The notes beneath the pieces were generated by a model. It ran no database searches. It was not told the DNA's origin and was given only the letters and a program-made list of their open reading frames with translations. Of a stretch of DNA of 64,000 nt, positions 7,545-15,040 are shown piece by piece (the stretch's first letter is position 1; every line of letters starts with the position of its first letter). The translations under genes were made by a program, and so were the position numbers. The stretch is from a virus: positions 1 through 64,000 of IMG/VR virus record IMGVR_UViG_3300005915_000001; one strand, given 5' to 3'.

Positions 7545-7581
7545 ATAAAAATGTGTCGTGGGCACAAAGTACCCACGACAC
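7545..7581 (-). terminator. hairpin with U-run in front of a gene
   Basis: A perfect 10-bp stem (7553-7562 with 7572-7581) is followed on the minus strand by ATTTTTAT and then AGGAG of the 7177-7533 gene. It has the same arrangement as at 6812-6857. Confidence 0.55.
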
Positions 7582-7612
7582 AACACGCAACACACAACAC
7601 GCAACCCTCGGC

Positions 7613-8098
7613 TTAGTCGTCCTTCTCGGATACTTCAAGCATCTTGTTGACGGCTTCCTCACCCATAACTGCAATCAACTGTTGTTTCAGCTCGCTCAAT
7701 TTGGATGTCATCTTGACAAGCTTCTTGGCCTTGGCACGATCCTTCGTTGATCCCATCTTCTCAGCTTCAACAGCCAATTTACGGAATGCAATCACTGCAA
7801 GTTCTGCACCAACCGCCCGCATTTCAAAGTACAGATGATCACCAACATAATCCTTCTTTTTCAAGTTTACATGAATCTTGAAATCAAACCCTTCAGGAAC
7901 AGCAACCTTAAAAGGATAGACTCCAGGGTTGAGATCACCGACCTTATCGAAGATTTCTTTTGTTACACGCTTTACCTTGTCAGGTGTTGGTTTTGCAAGT
8001 GACTCATCTTCAGCCTTGTCATTAACCTTGTCAGGTGTGGTCTTGTCATCGACCTTCGGTGCTGATACTGGTGCCTTTGCTGCGTTAGGTTTTGCCAT
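7613..8098 (-). CDS. hypothetical protein with disordered N-terminus
   Basis: The 161-residue protein starts with about 45 residues of Lys/Asp/Pro/Ala-rich low-complexity sequence. A folded part follows, containing PGVYPFKVAVPEGFDFKIHV and then long helices rich in Lys and Leu (KLVKMTSKLSELKQQLIAVM). It might be a nucleoid-binding or replication accessory protein, but no family is recognised. The ribosome site is AAGGAG. Confidence 0.65.
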   Translation of the reverse strand: MAKPNAAKAPVSAPKVDDKTTPDKVNDKAEDESLAKPTPDKVKRVTKEIFDKVGDLNPGVYPFKVAVPEGFDFKIHVNLKKKDYVGDHLYFEMRAVGAELAVIAFRKLAVEAEKMGSTKDRAKAKKLVKMTSKLSELKQQLIAVMGEEAVNKMLEVSEKDD

Positions 8099-8160
8099 TT
8101 TAAATCTCCTTGCCCGTTGGGCATTGTAAAATCACCCGTTAGGGCATTAATAAAAATACA

Positions 8161-8200
8161 TTTAACCCGTGACACGCTTCCTCGCATGCCCTAGGCAAAA
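8161..8200 (-). repeat. intergenic stem-loop repeat, copy A
   Basis: This is a diverged copy of an element with conserved flanks CCTAGG and GTGAC around a short stem. Here the stem is 7 bp, with two G-U pairs in the RNA. It lies between the 8206-8376 and 7613-8098 genes. Two closer copies are at 9083 and 9559. Confidence 0.55.
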
Positions 8201-8205
8201 CATAC

Positions 8206-8376
8206 TTAGTAACTACTTCCAATCTGACAACGACCCCTTTTGCCTTGCTTGTGATGTTGGCCATCGACGTGATGCTTGCCGCGAACTTTGAAACCACAAT
8301 CACCACAGTACTTGTCACTATGCCGTTGCGGATTCATTTTTGGACTGGAAGCAAAGATTTTCTTTTCATTCGGCAT
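8206..8376 (-). CDS. small basic zinc-ribbon-like protein
   Basis: The start at 8376 is fixed by the recurrent leader (here with GGAGACAG). The 56-residue product is strongly basic, with YCGDCGFKVRGKHHVDGQHHK. Two Cys followed by several His could bind zinc or RNA. Function unknown. Confidence 0.6.
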   Translation of the reverse strand: MPNEKKIFASSPKMNPQRHSDKYCGDCGFKVRGKHHVDGQHHKQGKRGRCQIGSSY

Positions 8377-8390
8377 TGTACTGTCTCCTA
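8374..8390 (-). promoter_or_regulatory. recurrent translation leader (one-base variant)
   Basis: TAGGAGACAGTACAATG precedes the small zinc-ribbon gene and decides its start. The frame open to 8427 translates this leader and has no own ribosome site. Confidence 0.7.
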
Positions 8391-8453
8391 TAAAAGTATT
8401 AGTTGAATTGCTATTAATATCCACCATTTATCTCGCTGCGTCATGTCGCTACC

Positions 8454-8774
8454 TCAACTATTTTTATGGTAAGACAATTTACCATTTTCTCGCATTATAC
8501 TCCACGCTTGACCATAATCCTCGTTCTTATTAACTGAGAACATAAAGTCTGCAAGCAGTCCGGCAGAAATATATTCTGATGGTTCGTTTCCGTATCTGAT
8601 GCAAACACTTGTGCCAATCGAATCTTCGTACACATCAACATCGATCCAACGTTTCAATGGCTCTTCATGCTTATAATGCACAAGAATGTAATTTCCTGAT
8701 CCGATGAAACAACCATCTCCATGATTACAGTGATTTTCCCAATGTCTCTTGCTTGACATGAATTCTATTCTCAT
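8454..8774 (-). CDS. hypothetical protein
   Basis: The start at 8774 follows the leader TAGGAGATAGTACAATG. The 106-residue product mixes aromatic beta segments (NYILVHYKHEEPLKRWIDVDVY) with one CIRYGNEPSEYISAGLL segment. No known family is recognised. Translating further upstream only reads the leader as protein. Confidence 0.6.
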   Translation of the reverse strand: MRIEFMSSKRHWENHCNHGDGCFIGSGNYILVHYKHEEPLKRWIDVDVYEDSIGTSVCIRYGNEPSEYISAGLLADFMFSVNKNEDYGQAWSIMRENGKLSYHKNS

Positions 8775-8788
8775 TGTACTATCTCCTA
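8772..8788 (-). promoter_or_regulatory. recurrent translation leader
   Basis: An exact copy of TAGGAGATAGTACAATG that fixes the start of the 106-residue gene. A TTTTTA run precedes it. Confidence 0.75.
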
Positions 8789-8814
8789 TAAAAACTGTCA
8801 TTTGATTCTTCGAA

Positions 8815-9054
8815 TTATTCCCCAAAGACTCTCAACTCTTCGAACTGATTAATCGAAACTTCATCGACTTTCAAGCCGTTGTCTTTGATGAACTCGATGA
8901 CACGTTCCATTGCATCATCACCCATCGAAATGGTCACCAACCAAGTTCCGTCAACATCTACAATATGGTAGCCATCATCAGGATCGCTCCACACAGAGAC
9001 CATTGTGTAGATATTTGGATTAACAGAATTTATTGTCGTTACTATCGCTGTCAT
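8815..9054 (-). CDS. hypothetical protein
   Basis: This 79-residue acidic protein has alternating beta strands (NIYTMVSVWSDPDDGYHIVDV) and a helix ending in FEELRVFGE. The start carries another exact copy of the recurrent leader (9052-9068). Function unknown. Confidence 0.65.
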   Translation of the reverse strand: MTAIVTTINSVNPNIYTMVSVWSDPDDGYHIVDVDGTWLVTISMGDDAMERVIEFIKDNGLKVDEVSINQFEELRVFGE

Positions 9055-9082
9055 TGTACTATCTCCTATAAAACAAAATTCA

Positions 9083-9126
9083 GTTAACCAGTGACACCCG
9101 ATCCGTCGAGTGTCCTAGGCAAAGTG
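9083..9126 (-). repeat. intergenic stem-loop repeat, copy B
   Basis: The element consists of GTTAACCAGTGACAC, a 4-base loop, then GTGTCCTAGGC. Its stem has base changes on both arms relative to copy C at 9559 (CGA/TCG instead of CAA/TTG), which keeps pairing and suggests a functional RNA structure. It separates the 9130-9525 and 8815-9054 genes. Confidence 0.65.
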
Positions 9127-9129
9127 AAC

Positions 9130-9525
9130 TTAGTCCATTGCAGCAATCTCAGCTTCCAATGCTTTGATCTTGTCAAGCTTTTTCTGTTTCAGTGCACCCT
9201 TGCGATTTGTCTTCGCGGTTTCGCGAGCATCTTTTGTTGATTCAAGATATAACTCGTTGGCCATAGCTTTGCTGATCTTATCCAGTTGGTAGAAAACCTT
9301 GTGAAGTTGATCTTGATATTTTCGACCGAGATCATCTAGACCAAGTTCAATTTCGTTCACATTAATCATGGTGTTTCTGATTTTAACGCATCGTGCATTA
9401 TTATGGACGATTTCCTTAATCGCATCAGAACGAACTTTCTTTGCTTTCTTTGCAGCATCGACACGCTTTACCTTTGCGATTTCTTTGGTGTCGACGACCT
9501 TGGCTGTTTTCTTTGCAGTTGTCAT
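9130..9525 (-). CDS. basic helical protein, possibly DNA-binding
   Basis: The 131-residue product starts with a Lys/Ala-rich tail (MTTAKKTAKVVDTKEI, DAAKKAKKVRSDA) like histone-like tails. A central helical domain and a C-terminal charged helix follow. It may coat phage or host DNA, which is inference from composition only. The ATG at 9525 follows the leader variant ending in ATACTATG-type spacing (AGGAGATAGTATTATG). Confidence 0.6.
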   Translation of the reverse strand: MTTAKKTAKVVDTKEIAKVKRVDAAKKAKKVRSDAIKEIVHNNARCVKIRNTMINVNEIELGLDDLGRKYQDQLHKVFYQLDKISKAMANELYLESTKDARETAKTNRKGALKQKKLDKIKALEAEIAAMD

Positions 9526-9539
9526 AATACTATCTCCTA
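9523..9539 (-). promoter_or_regulatory. recurrent translation leader (variant)
   Basis: TAGGAGATAGTATTATG differs from the consensus at two spacer positions and decides the start of the basic protein gene. Confidence 0.65.
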
Positions 9540-9558
9540 TTAAAAAGTGAAAAATTTG

Positions 9559-9604
9559 GTTAACCAGTGACACTCAATCCGTTGAGTGTCCTAGGCAAAA
9601 CAAA
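9559..9604 (-). repeat. intergenic stem-loop repeat, copy C
   Basis: A perfect 9-bp stem (GACACTCAA with TTGAGTGTC) and a 4-base loop are framed by GTTAACCAGT and CCTAGGCAAA. It lies between the 9606-9836 and 9130-9525 genes and is the best preserved of the three copies. Confidence 0.65.
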
Positions 9605-9605
9605 C

Positions 9606-9836
9606 TTAGTCAAAACTCAACACTCCATAGTTGTGGTATGCATTCATGATGTTATCAGCTTTACATCTATCAGTCAGATATTTTACGCTTGTTAAAATAT
9701 GCATAACATTCTTGTGCAAAGAAGTTGTTCCCATCAAATCACCAATACTTTGTGTGGTTCGATGAAGGGTTTTTTCATCACGTTGTTGGACTTCAGCTAA
9801 AACTTCACGATACAGTTTGTAGGTTGCATTCTTCAT
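9606..9836 (-). CDS. hypothetical protein
   Basis: The ATG at 9836 has AGGAG (CATAGGAGATTGAAA) directly upstream. The frame stays open to 9956, but this adds leader and hairpin sequence. The 76-residue product is helical and rich in polar residues (LYREVLAEVQQRDEKTLHR). Function unknown. Confidence 0.6.
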   Translation of the reverse strand: MKNATYKLYREVLAEVQQRDEKTLHRTTQSIGDLMGTTSLHKNVMHILTSVKYLTDRCKADNIMNAYHNYGVLSFD

Positions 9837-9867
9837 TTTCAATCTCCTATGAAAAAGTTTGACTTGT

Positions 9868-9924
9868 CTCATCAGACCATGAAGAGTCACTTGCATGGTG
9901 ACACCCTTGCGGGTGTTTCGACTT
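9868..9924 (-). repeat. second stem-loop family, copy 1
   Basis: The sequence around CATCAGACCATGAAGAGTCAC and the following GGTGACACCC/GGGTGT arms can form two small hairpins. A related block with the same AGACCATGAAGAG core lies at 10276-10328. Both are immediately upstream of genes that use the TAGGAGATTGAAA leader. Confidence 0.45.
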
Positions 9925-10024
9925 AAGTAAATAAGTTGAGGATGTTTTGTATCCATAATGATTTGGAATTGTTTTTGATTCGTTTTGCAGCTCTTCGTTC
10001 CATTTCTCTTAAACCTTGTAACAT
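9923..10024 (-). CDS. very small basic protein
   Basis: A 33-residue frame starts at 10024 directly after TAGGAGATTGAAA, the same ribosome leader as its two neighbours. The product (MLQGLREMERRAAKRIKNNS then SLWIQNILNLFT) is an amphipathic basic helix. The good leader supports it, but the short length keeps confidence modest. Confidence 0.5.
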   Translation of the reverse strand: MLQGLREMERRAAKRIKNNSKSLWIQNILNLFT

Positions 10025-10327
10025 TTTCAATCTCCTATGAAAAATGCCAAATTTAATAAACAATAATTGCACCAACGTCCATATCCTTTAAGAATTGCGT
10101 AAATTCCGACTCTTATTGGCAAAGACTGTCTTCCCCACTTGACTGCTCAGTTCCCTGGATCAAGCAAAACGGGCCATCTGTCCCAGGTGAGGGTATTCAG
10201 TGTTTCAGAACCTTTGTCTGACTAAAAGTGTAACTCACTCACCACGCCGATACAATTATTTTAATCTCCAAGCTGTCATCCTCAGACCATGAAGAGCCAC
10301 TAAGACGTGGCTTTCATCGTGTTTCAA
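10025..10327. other. 303-base stretch without a convincing gene
   Basis: It holds the second copy of the AGACCATGAAGAG hairpin block (10276-10328, arms GAGCCAC and GTGGC). Short open frames follow on the minus strand (one reads ESEFTQFLKDMDVGAIIVY) but lack starts and may be remnants. No tRNA fold was found by eye. Confidence 0.4.
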
Positions 10328-10576
10328 CTATTGATAATCCCCTATATCATTCCAGTCTAAACACAAATCATTCCAAAAAGGCAATTCCTCCGAAAATGTT
10401 TGTCCCATATCTCGTAAAAAACCAAACAAGTTACTGTCTGCCGTGTCGGCTGATTTCAGTGCTTTGTCATATCGATCAGGATACAACTGTTCACAGATTT
10501 TATCTTTCTTTACCCAAGCAGAATTAGCTGTTTTGTTCAATTGATCTGCCTTGGTGATATTTTGTTTCTCAGTCAT
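10328..10576 (-). CDS. small acidic protein
   Basis: The 82-residue product begins MTEKQNITKADQLNKTANSA and ends in an acidic Trp-rich tail (PFWNDLCLDWNDIGDYQ). It is the first gene of the transcript from the 10.8-kb promoter and uses an AATAGGAGATTGAAAA leader. Small acidic early proteins often bind and inhibit host enzymes, but nothing specific is recognised here. Confidence 0.65.
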   Translation of the reverse strand: MTEKQNITKADQLNKTANSAWVKKDKICEQLYPDRYDKALKSADTADSNLFGFLRDMGQTFSEELPFWNDLCLDWNDIGDYQ

Positions 10577-11126
10577 TTTTCAATCTCCTATTGAATGTTT
10601 AAGCAATTCTCATCAGGCCGTGTTGCTTAGGCACGACGACCAACAAAGTACCATTCCTTTGCTGGTTTCGATTTTGGAGATAAACTAATCTTGTTATCTA
10701 GCAGACCATTAATCATCACTAGTTTCCGGATTTTTTATTCTAGGCTCGTTTTCAAAACCTCATATTATTCAGTTTTCAATTGTCTTCTACTTCTACTATC
10801 GGTATTTTACACTGATTAGTTTAACCTGTCTAGTTAAAAAATAGATATTTTTGAAAAAATTTTTCAACAGACTCATATCTCACTAAATTTCAATCCCAGG
10901 GAATCCCATCAGATCCAGCCTGTATCTATAGTATACTATACGTTCTACGCCTCACCACAATCTATACGGCATTGACAGGCTATTAAACTCCCATAGAGGG
11001 GATAATCGCATATATAGACCCGACGACACCTCAGAAACGCCTGTATGGACGCTTCTAAGTCCTTATGCACGCTAGACTTATAGTCGCCAGAATGGGTGAT
11101 CCTGTAAGTATAGTGTGCATAAAGAC
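10577..11126. other. 550-base noncoding region with promoter, palindromes and inverted repeats
   Basis: No gene is supported here. The region holds a good minus-strand promoter (10804-10832), an AAAAATTTTTT tract upstream of it (about 10850-10865), a 14-bp perfect palindrome TATAGTATACTATA near 10927, and a 17-bp imperfect inverted repeat at the polymerase end (11057-11128). It separates the polymerase from the small-gene block and is a reasonable place for a replication origin or regulatory RNA. That role is inference. Confidence 0.5.
10804..10832 (-). promoter_or_regulatory. sigma70-like promoter with AT-rich upstream box
   Basis: The -35 TAGACA (10827-10832) and -10 TAAAAT (10804-10809) have a 17-base spacer. 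Upstream lies AAAAATTTTTT then TCTATTTTT, an arrangement repeated upstream of the 24.05-kb promoter. It should drive the small-gene block from 10576 downward. Confidence 0.65.
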
Positions 11127-11128
11127 TT
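11057..11128. repeat. 17-bp imperfect inverted repeat at the polymerase stop
   Basis: Arms 11057-11073 and 11112-11128 pair at 15 of 17 positions with 38 bases between. AGACTTATAG also occurs as a direct repeat within this segment. There is no T-run, so it may be an RNA-processing or factor-binding structure rather than an intrinsic terminator. Confidence 0.5.
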
Positions 11129-13058
11129 ATAGCACTTTATCTGGAACTATAATTTTCCCCTTCTTGCCACCTGCAATGGCCCAATTTTCTTCAGACGTTC
11201 CACATGCGATCCGCATTGGTACCCTGAATTTAATTCCAGTGTCTTCAAATTGTGATTTGATTTCAGTAAGAGCTGTCACGTCTTTGCTCAAACCTTTCGG
11301 GGCATACATTGCGACTTCATCATGCACACTTGCAAAGTTCTTAATTCCTAAATCTCTAATGAATTTATTATATCTCGGAGCCATTGCTACCATTCTCTCT
11401 TTAATGATGTCAGCTGCACAAGATTGAATAATAGAGTTGAACGCCCGAAAGCTTGCTTTCTCAGGTAAGTGACGTTGACGCCCATATGCATTGAAAACAA
11501 ATCCTCTTGAGATAAGATTATCTCTTGCTTGTTTCGTTGTTCGTTTTATTCCTGGTAGTGTGTCATGGTATTCCTGGTAAACCTGCTCACCACGTTGATT
11601 GCATAATAATTGAAAAATCTTTTCACGTGCAGCGACATTTGCTTTTCCACTTGCTATGATTGCGTCGGTTTTATCTGCTAAGTGACCTACCAAATCCATA
11701 TTAAGTGAAAGCATTGACACAACACGAGCTTTGCCTCCACCAAACGCTATTGCAAAGTTTACGTTCTTTGCCGGATCACGAGGAATTTTGCACATATCAG
11801 CAACCCATTGATGAAAGTCTATATCTGGATTTTTTGCGAATGCGGCAATAGCTTTTGCATCTTTGATGTACGAAATAATTAATCGGAACTCGATTTGACT
11901 ATAGTCCCACGAAAGAATCTCTTGATCCTCTGGTGGATGGATTAAGGCCTTTGCTTCCTTAGACAATTGCTGTGAGTTTGGTCGACGACATGACATGCGA
12001 CCAGTTCGAACTATTTGATTGTAAGATGGGTGCATGAGCCCATCGATTTGATGTTCTTGATAAGGTTTAATAAAGATACTATATAAAGTATGCATCTTTC
12101 TGTACTTCTGGATCTTTGTGACAATGTTCATCAACTCAGGTGACTCACGAACTATTGGGTAGGATAAATATGAAAGCATTGCAGCTTTATTAAACGATGG
12201 CTCGTTCTTGTCAGTGTATCCCATAACGGGTAGGCCATACTTATTACACAAAACTTCGAAACAATCTGCATTAGTATGGGGACGAATAGCAAACCCAGTT
12301 AGCTTATGTAATTCTTCTTCGAGATTTATTAATTTATACAGAAGAACCATTTCAGTTTGATCTAATTCTAATGGATCAACATTAAGACCCTCTACTTCCA
12401 TATCAAATAAAACAGGTGTCAATAGGATTTCAGTTTCCCATATTCCTAAAGTCTGTTCATGTCGACGACGCAACATATAATTATACAATTTGCGATTAGT
12501 CAAAACATCTTGACAACCATACTCTCCAATGATGTCACCAGGCACGTCACCATAGTCTTTGCTCTTACATCCAGTCAAATAATTTTGTAAACGATTATCT
12601 AAATACTTAATATCTTCTTCAAGCCAATCTCGTGACAATGAACCAAGATCATGTGCAAACCTGTCACTATTGATTATCTTTGCAAGAGTGTTAGTATCTA
12701 CCAATCGACAATCGAACTCAATGTTGTCTTGCTTTACAAAGTGTGCGTCAAATTTTACATTGTGATTCACCCAATCGTCACAAGAATTAATTGTATCTCT
12801 AGCCCAATTAATCACCCCTTCAAGTGGTAAGTTCCATTTTTCATGATGACAACGGATCGGCATGTACCAAGCACCTTTGATATCGTCAGCAGTGACACCT
12901 ATACCACAGACACGATGCCCATGATATGGCTTAAACGACTTAACCTTTGGATCAAAGGACGTACACTCTGTATCAAGAAATAAAGACTTAGCATTTTTTA
13001 GGTTTGGTAGCTCGTCCAAAGTTTGAACCAACCTACCACCGTTTTCAAAGTTAATCAT
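11127..13058 (-). CDS. family A DNA polymerase with 3'-5' exonuclease domain
   Basis: This is the 643-residue replicative polymerase of the PolA/T7 gp5 type. The exonuclease domain shows LFLDTE (D29, E31) and a later D/Y motif (QDVLTN region near 183). In the polymerase domain, motif A is SWDYSQIEFRL (D385), motif B is RDPAKNVNFAIAFGGG (R427 to G440) and motif C is VHDEV (H579, D580). AGGATACATT precedes the ATG. It lies downstream of the methyltransferase block in the replication operon. Confidence 0.95.
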   Translation of the reverse strand: MINFENGGRLVQTLDELPNLKNAKSLFLDTECTSFDPKVKSFKPYHGHRVCGIGVTADDIKGAWYMPIRCHHEKWNLPLEGVINWARDTINSCDDWVNHNVKFDAHFVKQDNIEFDCRLVDTNTLAKIINSDRFAHDLGSLSRDWLEEDIKYLDNRLQNYLTGCKSKDYGDVPGDIIGEYGCQDVLTNRKLYNYMLRRRHEQTLGIWETEILLTPVLFDMEVEGLNVDPLELDQTEMVLLYKLINLEEELHKLTGFAIRPHTNADCFEVLCNKYGLPVMGYTDKNEPSFNKAAMLSYLSYPIVRESPELMNIVTKIQKYRKMHTLYSIFIKPYQEHQIDGLMHPSYNQIVRTGRMSCRRPNSQQLSKEAKALIHPPEDQEILSWDYSQIEFRLIISYIKDAKAIAAFAKNPDIDFHQWVADMCKIPRDPAKNVNFAIAFGGGKARVVSMLSLNMDLVGHLADKTDAIIASGKANVAAREKIFQLLCNQRGEQVYQEYHDTLPGIKRTTKQARDNLISRGFVFNAYGRQRHLPEKASFRAFNSIIQSCAADIIKERMVAMAPRYNKFIRDLGIKNFASVHDEVAMYAPKGLSKDVTALTEIKSQFEDTGIKFRVPMRIACGTSEENWAIAGGKKGKIIVPDKVL

Positions 13059-13080
13059 AATGTATCCTGTATATCTGGTG

Positions 13081-13800
13081 CTATTTAGTAGGGAAGAATT
13101 TATCTAACATATCATCTATCTTTTTATCTTTCGGATTTCGGTATGTTGGATCGATACGAACAGCGGCGTCATCAAAATAGAATTCATCTAATTCTATTCC
13201 AATAAAGTTTCTATTCAAATTCACACATGCTACACCAGTTGTGCCGCTACCCATGAAAGAATCTAAGACTGTATCACCTTCATTAGTTACAGCTTTAATA
13301 AGCTCTTCAATTAAGTTTACGGGCTTCTGGTTTGGATGTATCAAGTTTGATCCACACACTCTACAAAACCTCATTACAGTGTGAGGTCTATTTACCCTGA
13401 AACAATATCTACCTTTAGTGGCATAGATTATATTCTCATGTTGTGAGGCAAATTCACCTTTTAAATCACCCATACCATGGATTACATTGTCCCATATAAT
13501 CTGAGACTTAACATTGAATCCAACGTTTGCAATCTCTCTACGAAATATATCTTCTACATCCCATCTTTCAAATCAGATAAGTCTCCCCGAATTTACAAGT
13601 ACCCTAAAAGCTTCTGGTAACCACTCTATATATGGTGACTTGTCATTTTCTATTTTATCTTTCCACTGATTTTTATCCGTCCGCCGGCTAGACTGATAAT
13701 CAATTCCATACGGAGGATCTGCCAATACCATATCAACTGATCCATCAGGAATTGATTTCATTTCTTCAAGACAGTCACCATGTATTAACTGAATGCTCAT
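13081..13800 (-). pseudogene. DNA methyltransferase (DPPY type) interrupted by in-frame TGA
   Basis: From the ATG at 13800 the frame encodes the shared family start (MSIQLIHGDCLEEMKSIPDG, then LADPPYG). It reaches TGA at 13575-13573 where the protein reads GRLI, and continues in the same frame with FERWDVEDIF, QIIWDNVIHGMGDLK, HPNQKPV and SFMGSGTTG to a TAG at 13081. The sense of both halves is intact, so a single nonsense change (or recoding, or an error) separates two parts of a 239-residue N6-adenine or N4-cytosine methyltransferase. It overlaps the upstream gene by 4 bases. Confidence 0.75.
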
Positions 13801-14153
13801 AGAATCAAACCTCCATCTAAATACTCCACATGTATTCCAAGTTCTTTGGCGTATTCAATTTCAGCAGTCACACCTACAGAATCTTTCCAACCATCGAGCA
13901 TAAGAACATACATACCACTACACATACGCAACATCTCAAAGTCATATTGCTTCCAATATTGCCACGTATATATCTTATCGTTCATGTCGTTTTTATTCGA
14001 TATACTTTCAACAATGGGATGCGAGTGACTAATAGGCGAAAAGATATTTTGACCCAAGCACATTAAGCGTGCAGCCATTGCATTCGCTGCATTGAATCTA
14101 TCTAATCTTATTTGCGGATCGTCGTGTGTATATGGTACGGCTAAATAAATCAT
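13797..14153 (-). CDS. nucleoside 2-deoxyribosyltransferase-like protein (DUF1937 type)
   Basis: The 118-residue product opens MIYLAVPYTHDDP, contains RFNAANAMAARLMCLGQ, then FSPISHSHPI and MLDGWKDSVGVTAEIEYAKE. This is the arrangement of DUF1937/deoxyribosyltransferase-fold proteins, with the late Glu as likely nucleophile. These act on nucleosides or nucleotides. Its place between two DNA methyltransferases, with 4-base overlaps on both sides, hints at nucleotide or base modification work. The exact reaction cannot be read from the sequence. Confidence 0.7.
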   Translation of the reverse strand: MIYLAVPYTHDDPQIRLDRFNAANAMAARLMCLGQNIFSPISHSHPIVESISNKNDMNDKIYTWQYWKQYDFEMLRMCSGMYVLMLDGWKDSVGVTAEIEYAKELGIHVEYLDGGLIL

Positions 14154-15040
14154 ATCAATTCGCCTTCGCTATCTAATTCAAAATTACACCACAATGATTC
14201 TAATCTTTTATCATGAAAACCACTTGATCCACTTGTTGTATCTTTATCGTGTCGAGTCCATTTTTTCAAAGCATCATCGTATAATGTACTTCTATATCCA
14301 GAAATCATGACAAACGCTTCACAGTCATTTGCCACATCCAATAATTCTTTGTGATCATCAACTGTCATTTCATATTTATAAGCCTTTGTTGAGACTCTAG
14401 TCTCATGTAGATATGGTGGATCTAAATAAAATAATGTCTTCCAGTCATCTTCCTTCTTGATTACTTTAATTGCGCTTTCGTTGAAAATTACTACACGTTT
14501 TAATCTATCATGTACTTCAGGAAGATTCTCAACGACTTTCAACCATGATGATGATGACACTTCCATTCCAGATGATAATGATTTTCTAGTCATTGGTACA
14601 AATGATTTACACGCACCAGCGCGTGATTGCCGACATCGAACAAAGAACGCAACAGCAGCATCGACATCCAGATCCTGCGATCCATTCGGCATCATTAAAG
14701 CTTCAGACTCTTCCCAAATTTGTTTACAAAATGGAGTCGCTTCAATGATTCGTTGGAATTTAGAAAACGCATCGACGTTTTGAAGCACTTTCCAAAAGTT
14801 AGTTAAACCTCCATGAACATCATTAACAATTTCACTTTTGCCAGTCTCACTTCCATCCATTCCCCATCGATGACGTTTGTCCATAGGATCTTTACGCATT
14901 AGAACAGCAAGACCACCTGCGTATGGTTCAATGTACGTTAAGTGTCTTGGCATTAATCCAATGATCCAATCAGCAAGATAGAACTTACCTCCGAACCATT
15001 TCAGTGGTTGCTTTGTTATTTTGAATTCACTATCTGGCAT
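14150..15040 (-). CDS. Dam-like (D12 class) DNA N6-adenine methyltransferase
   Basis: In this 296-residue protein, motif I is WFGGKFYLADWI (about 15-26), ending in the AdoMet pocket IEPYAGG. The catalytic motif IV is LDPPY at 206-210. The order of motifs is that of the alpha/D12 class, and it is unrelated in sequence to the other four methyltransferases here. It probably methylates adenine in a short site and protects phage DNA. AGGAATGGTAAATC precedes the start. Confidence 0.88.
   Translation of the reverse strand: MPDSEFKITKQPLKWFGGKFYLADWIIGLMPRHLTYIEPYAGGLAVLMRKDPMDKRHRWGMDGSETGKSEIVNDVHGGLTNFWKVLQNVDAFSKFQRIIEATPFCKQIWEESEALMMPNGSQDLDVDAAVAFFVRCRQSRAGACKSFVPMTRKSLSSGMEVSSSSWLKVVENLPEVHDRLKRVVIFNESAIKVIKKEDDWKTLFYLDPPYLHETRVSTKAYKYEMTVDDHKELLDVANDCEAFVMISGYRSTLYDDALKKWTRHDKDTTSGSSGFHDKRLESLWCNFELDSEGELI

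Noticed and set aside
7972-8187. Minus-strand 71-codon frame with repeated basic residues
   Set aside because: It overlaps the 7613-8098 gene in another frame and begins inside a hairpin element; composition is that of a shadow frame.
3868-13575. Genome-wide stop-codon recoding
   Set aside because: TAG and TGA both end many intact genes here, and only isolated frames are interrupted, so a changed code is unlikely.
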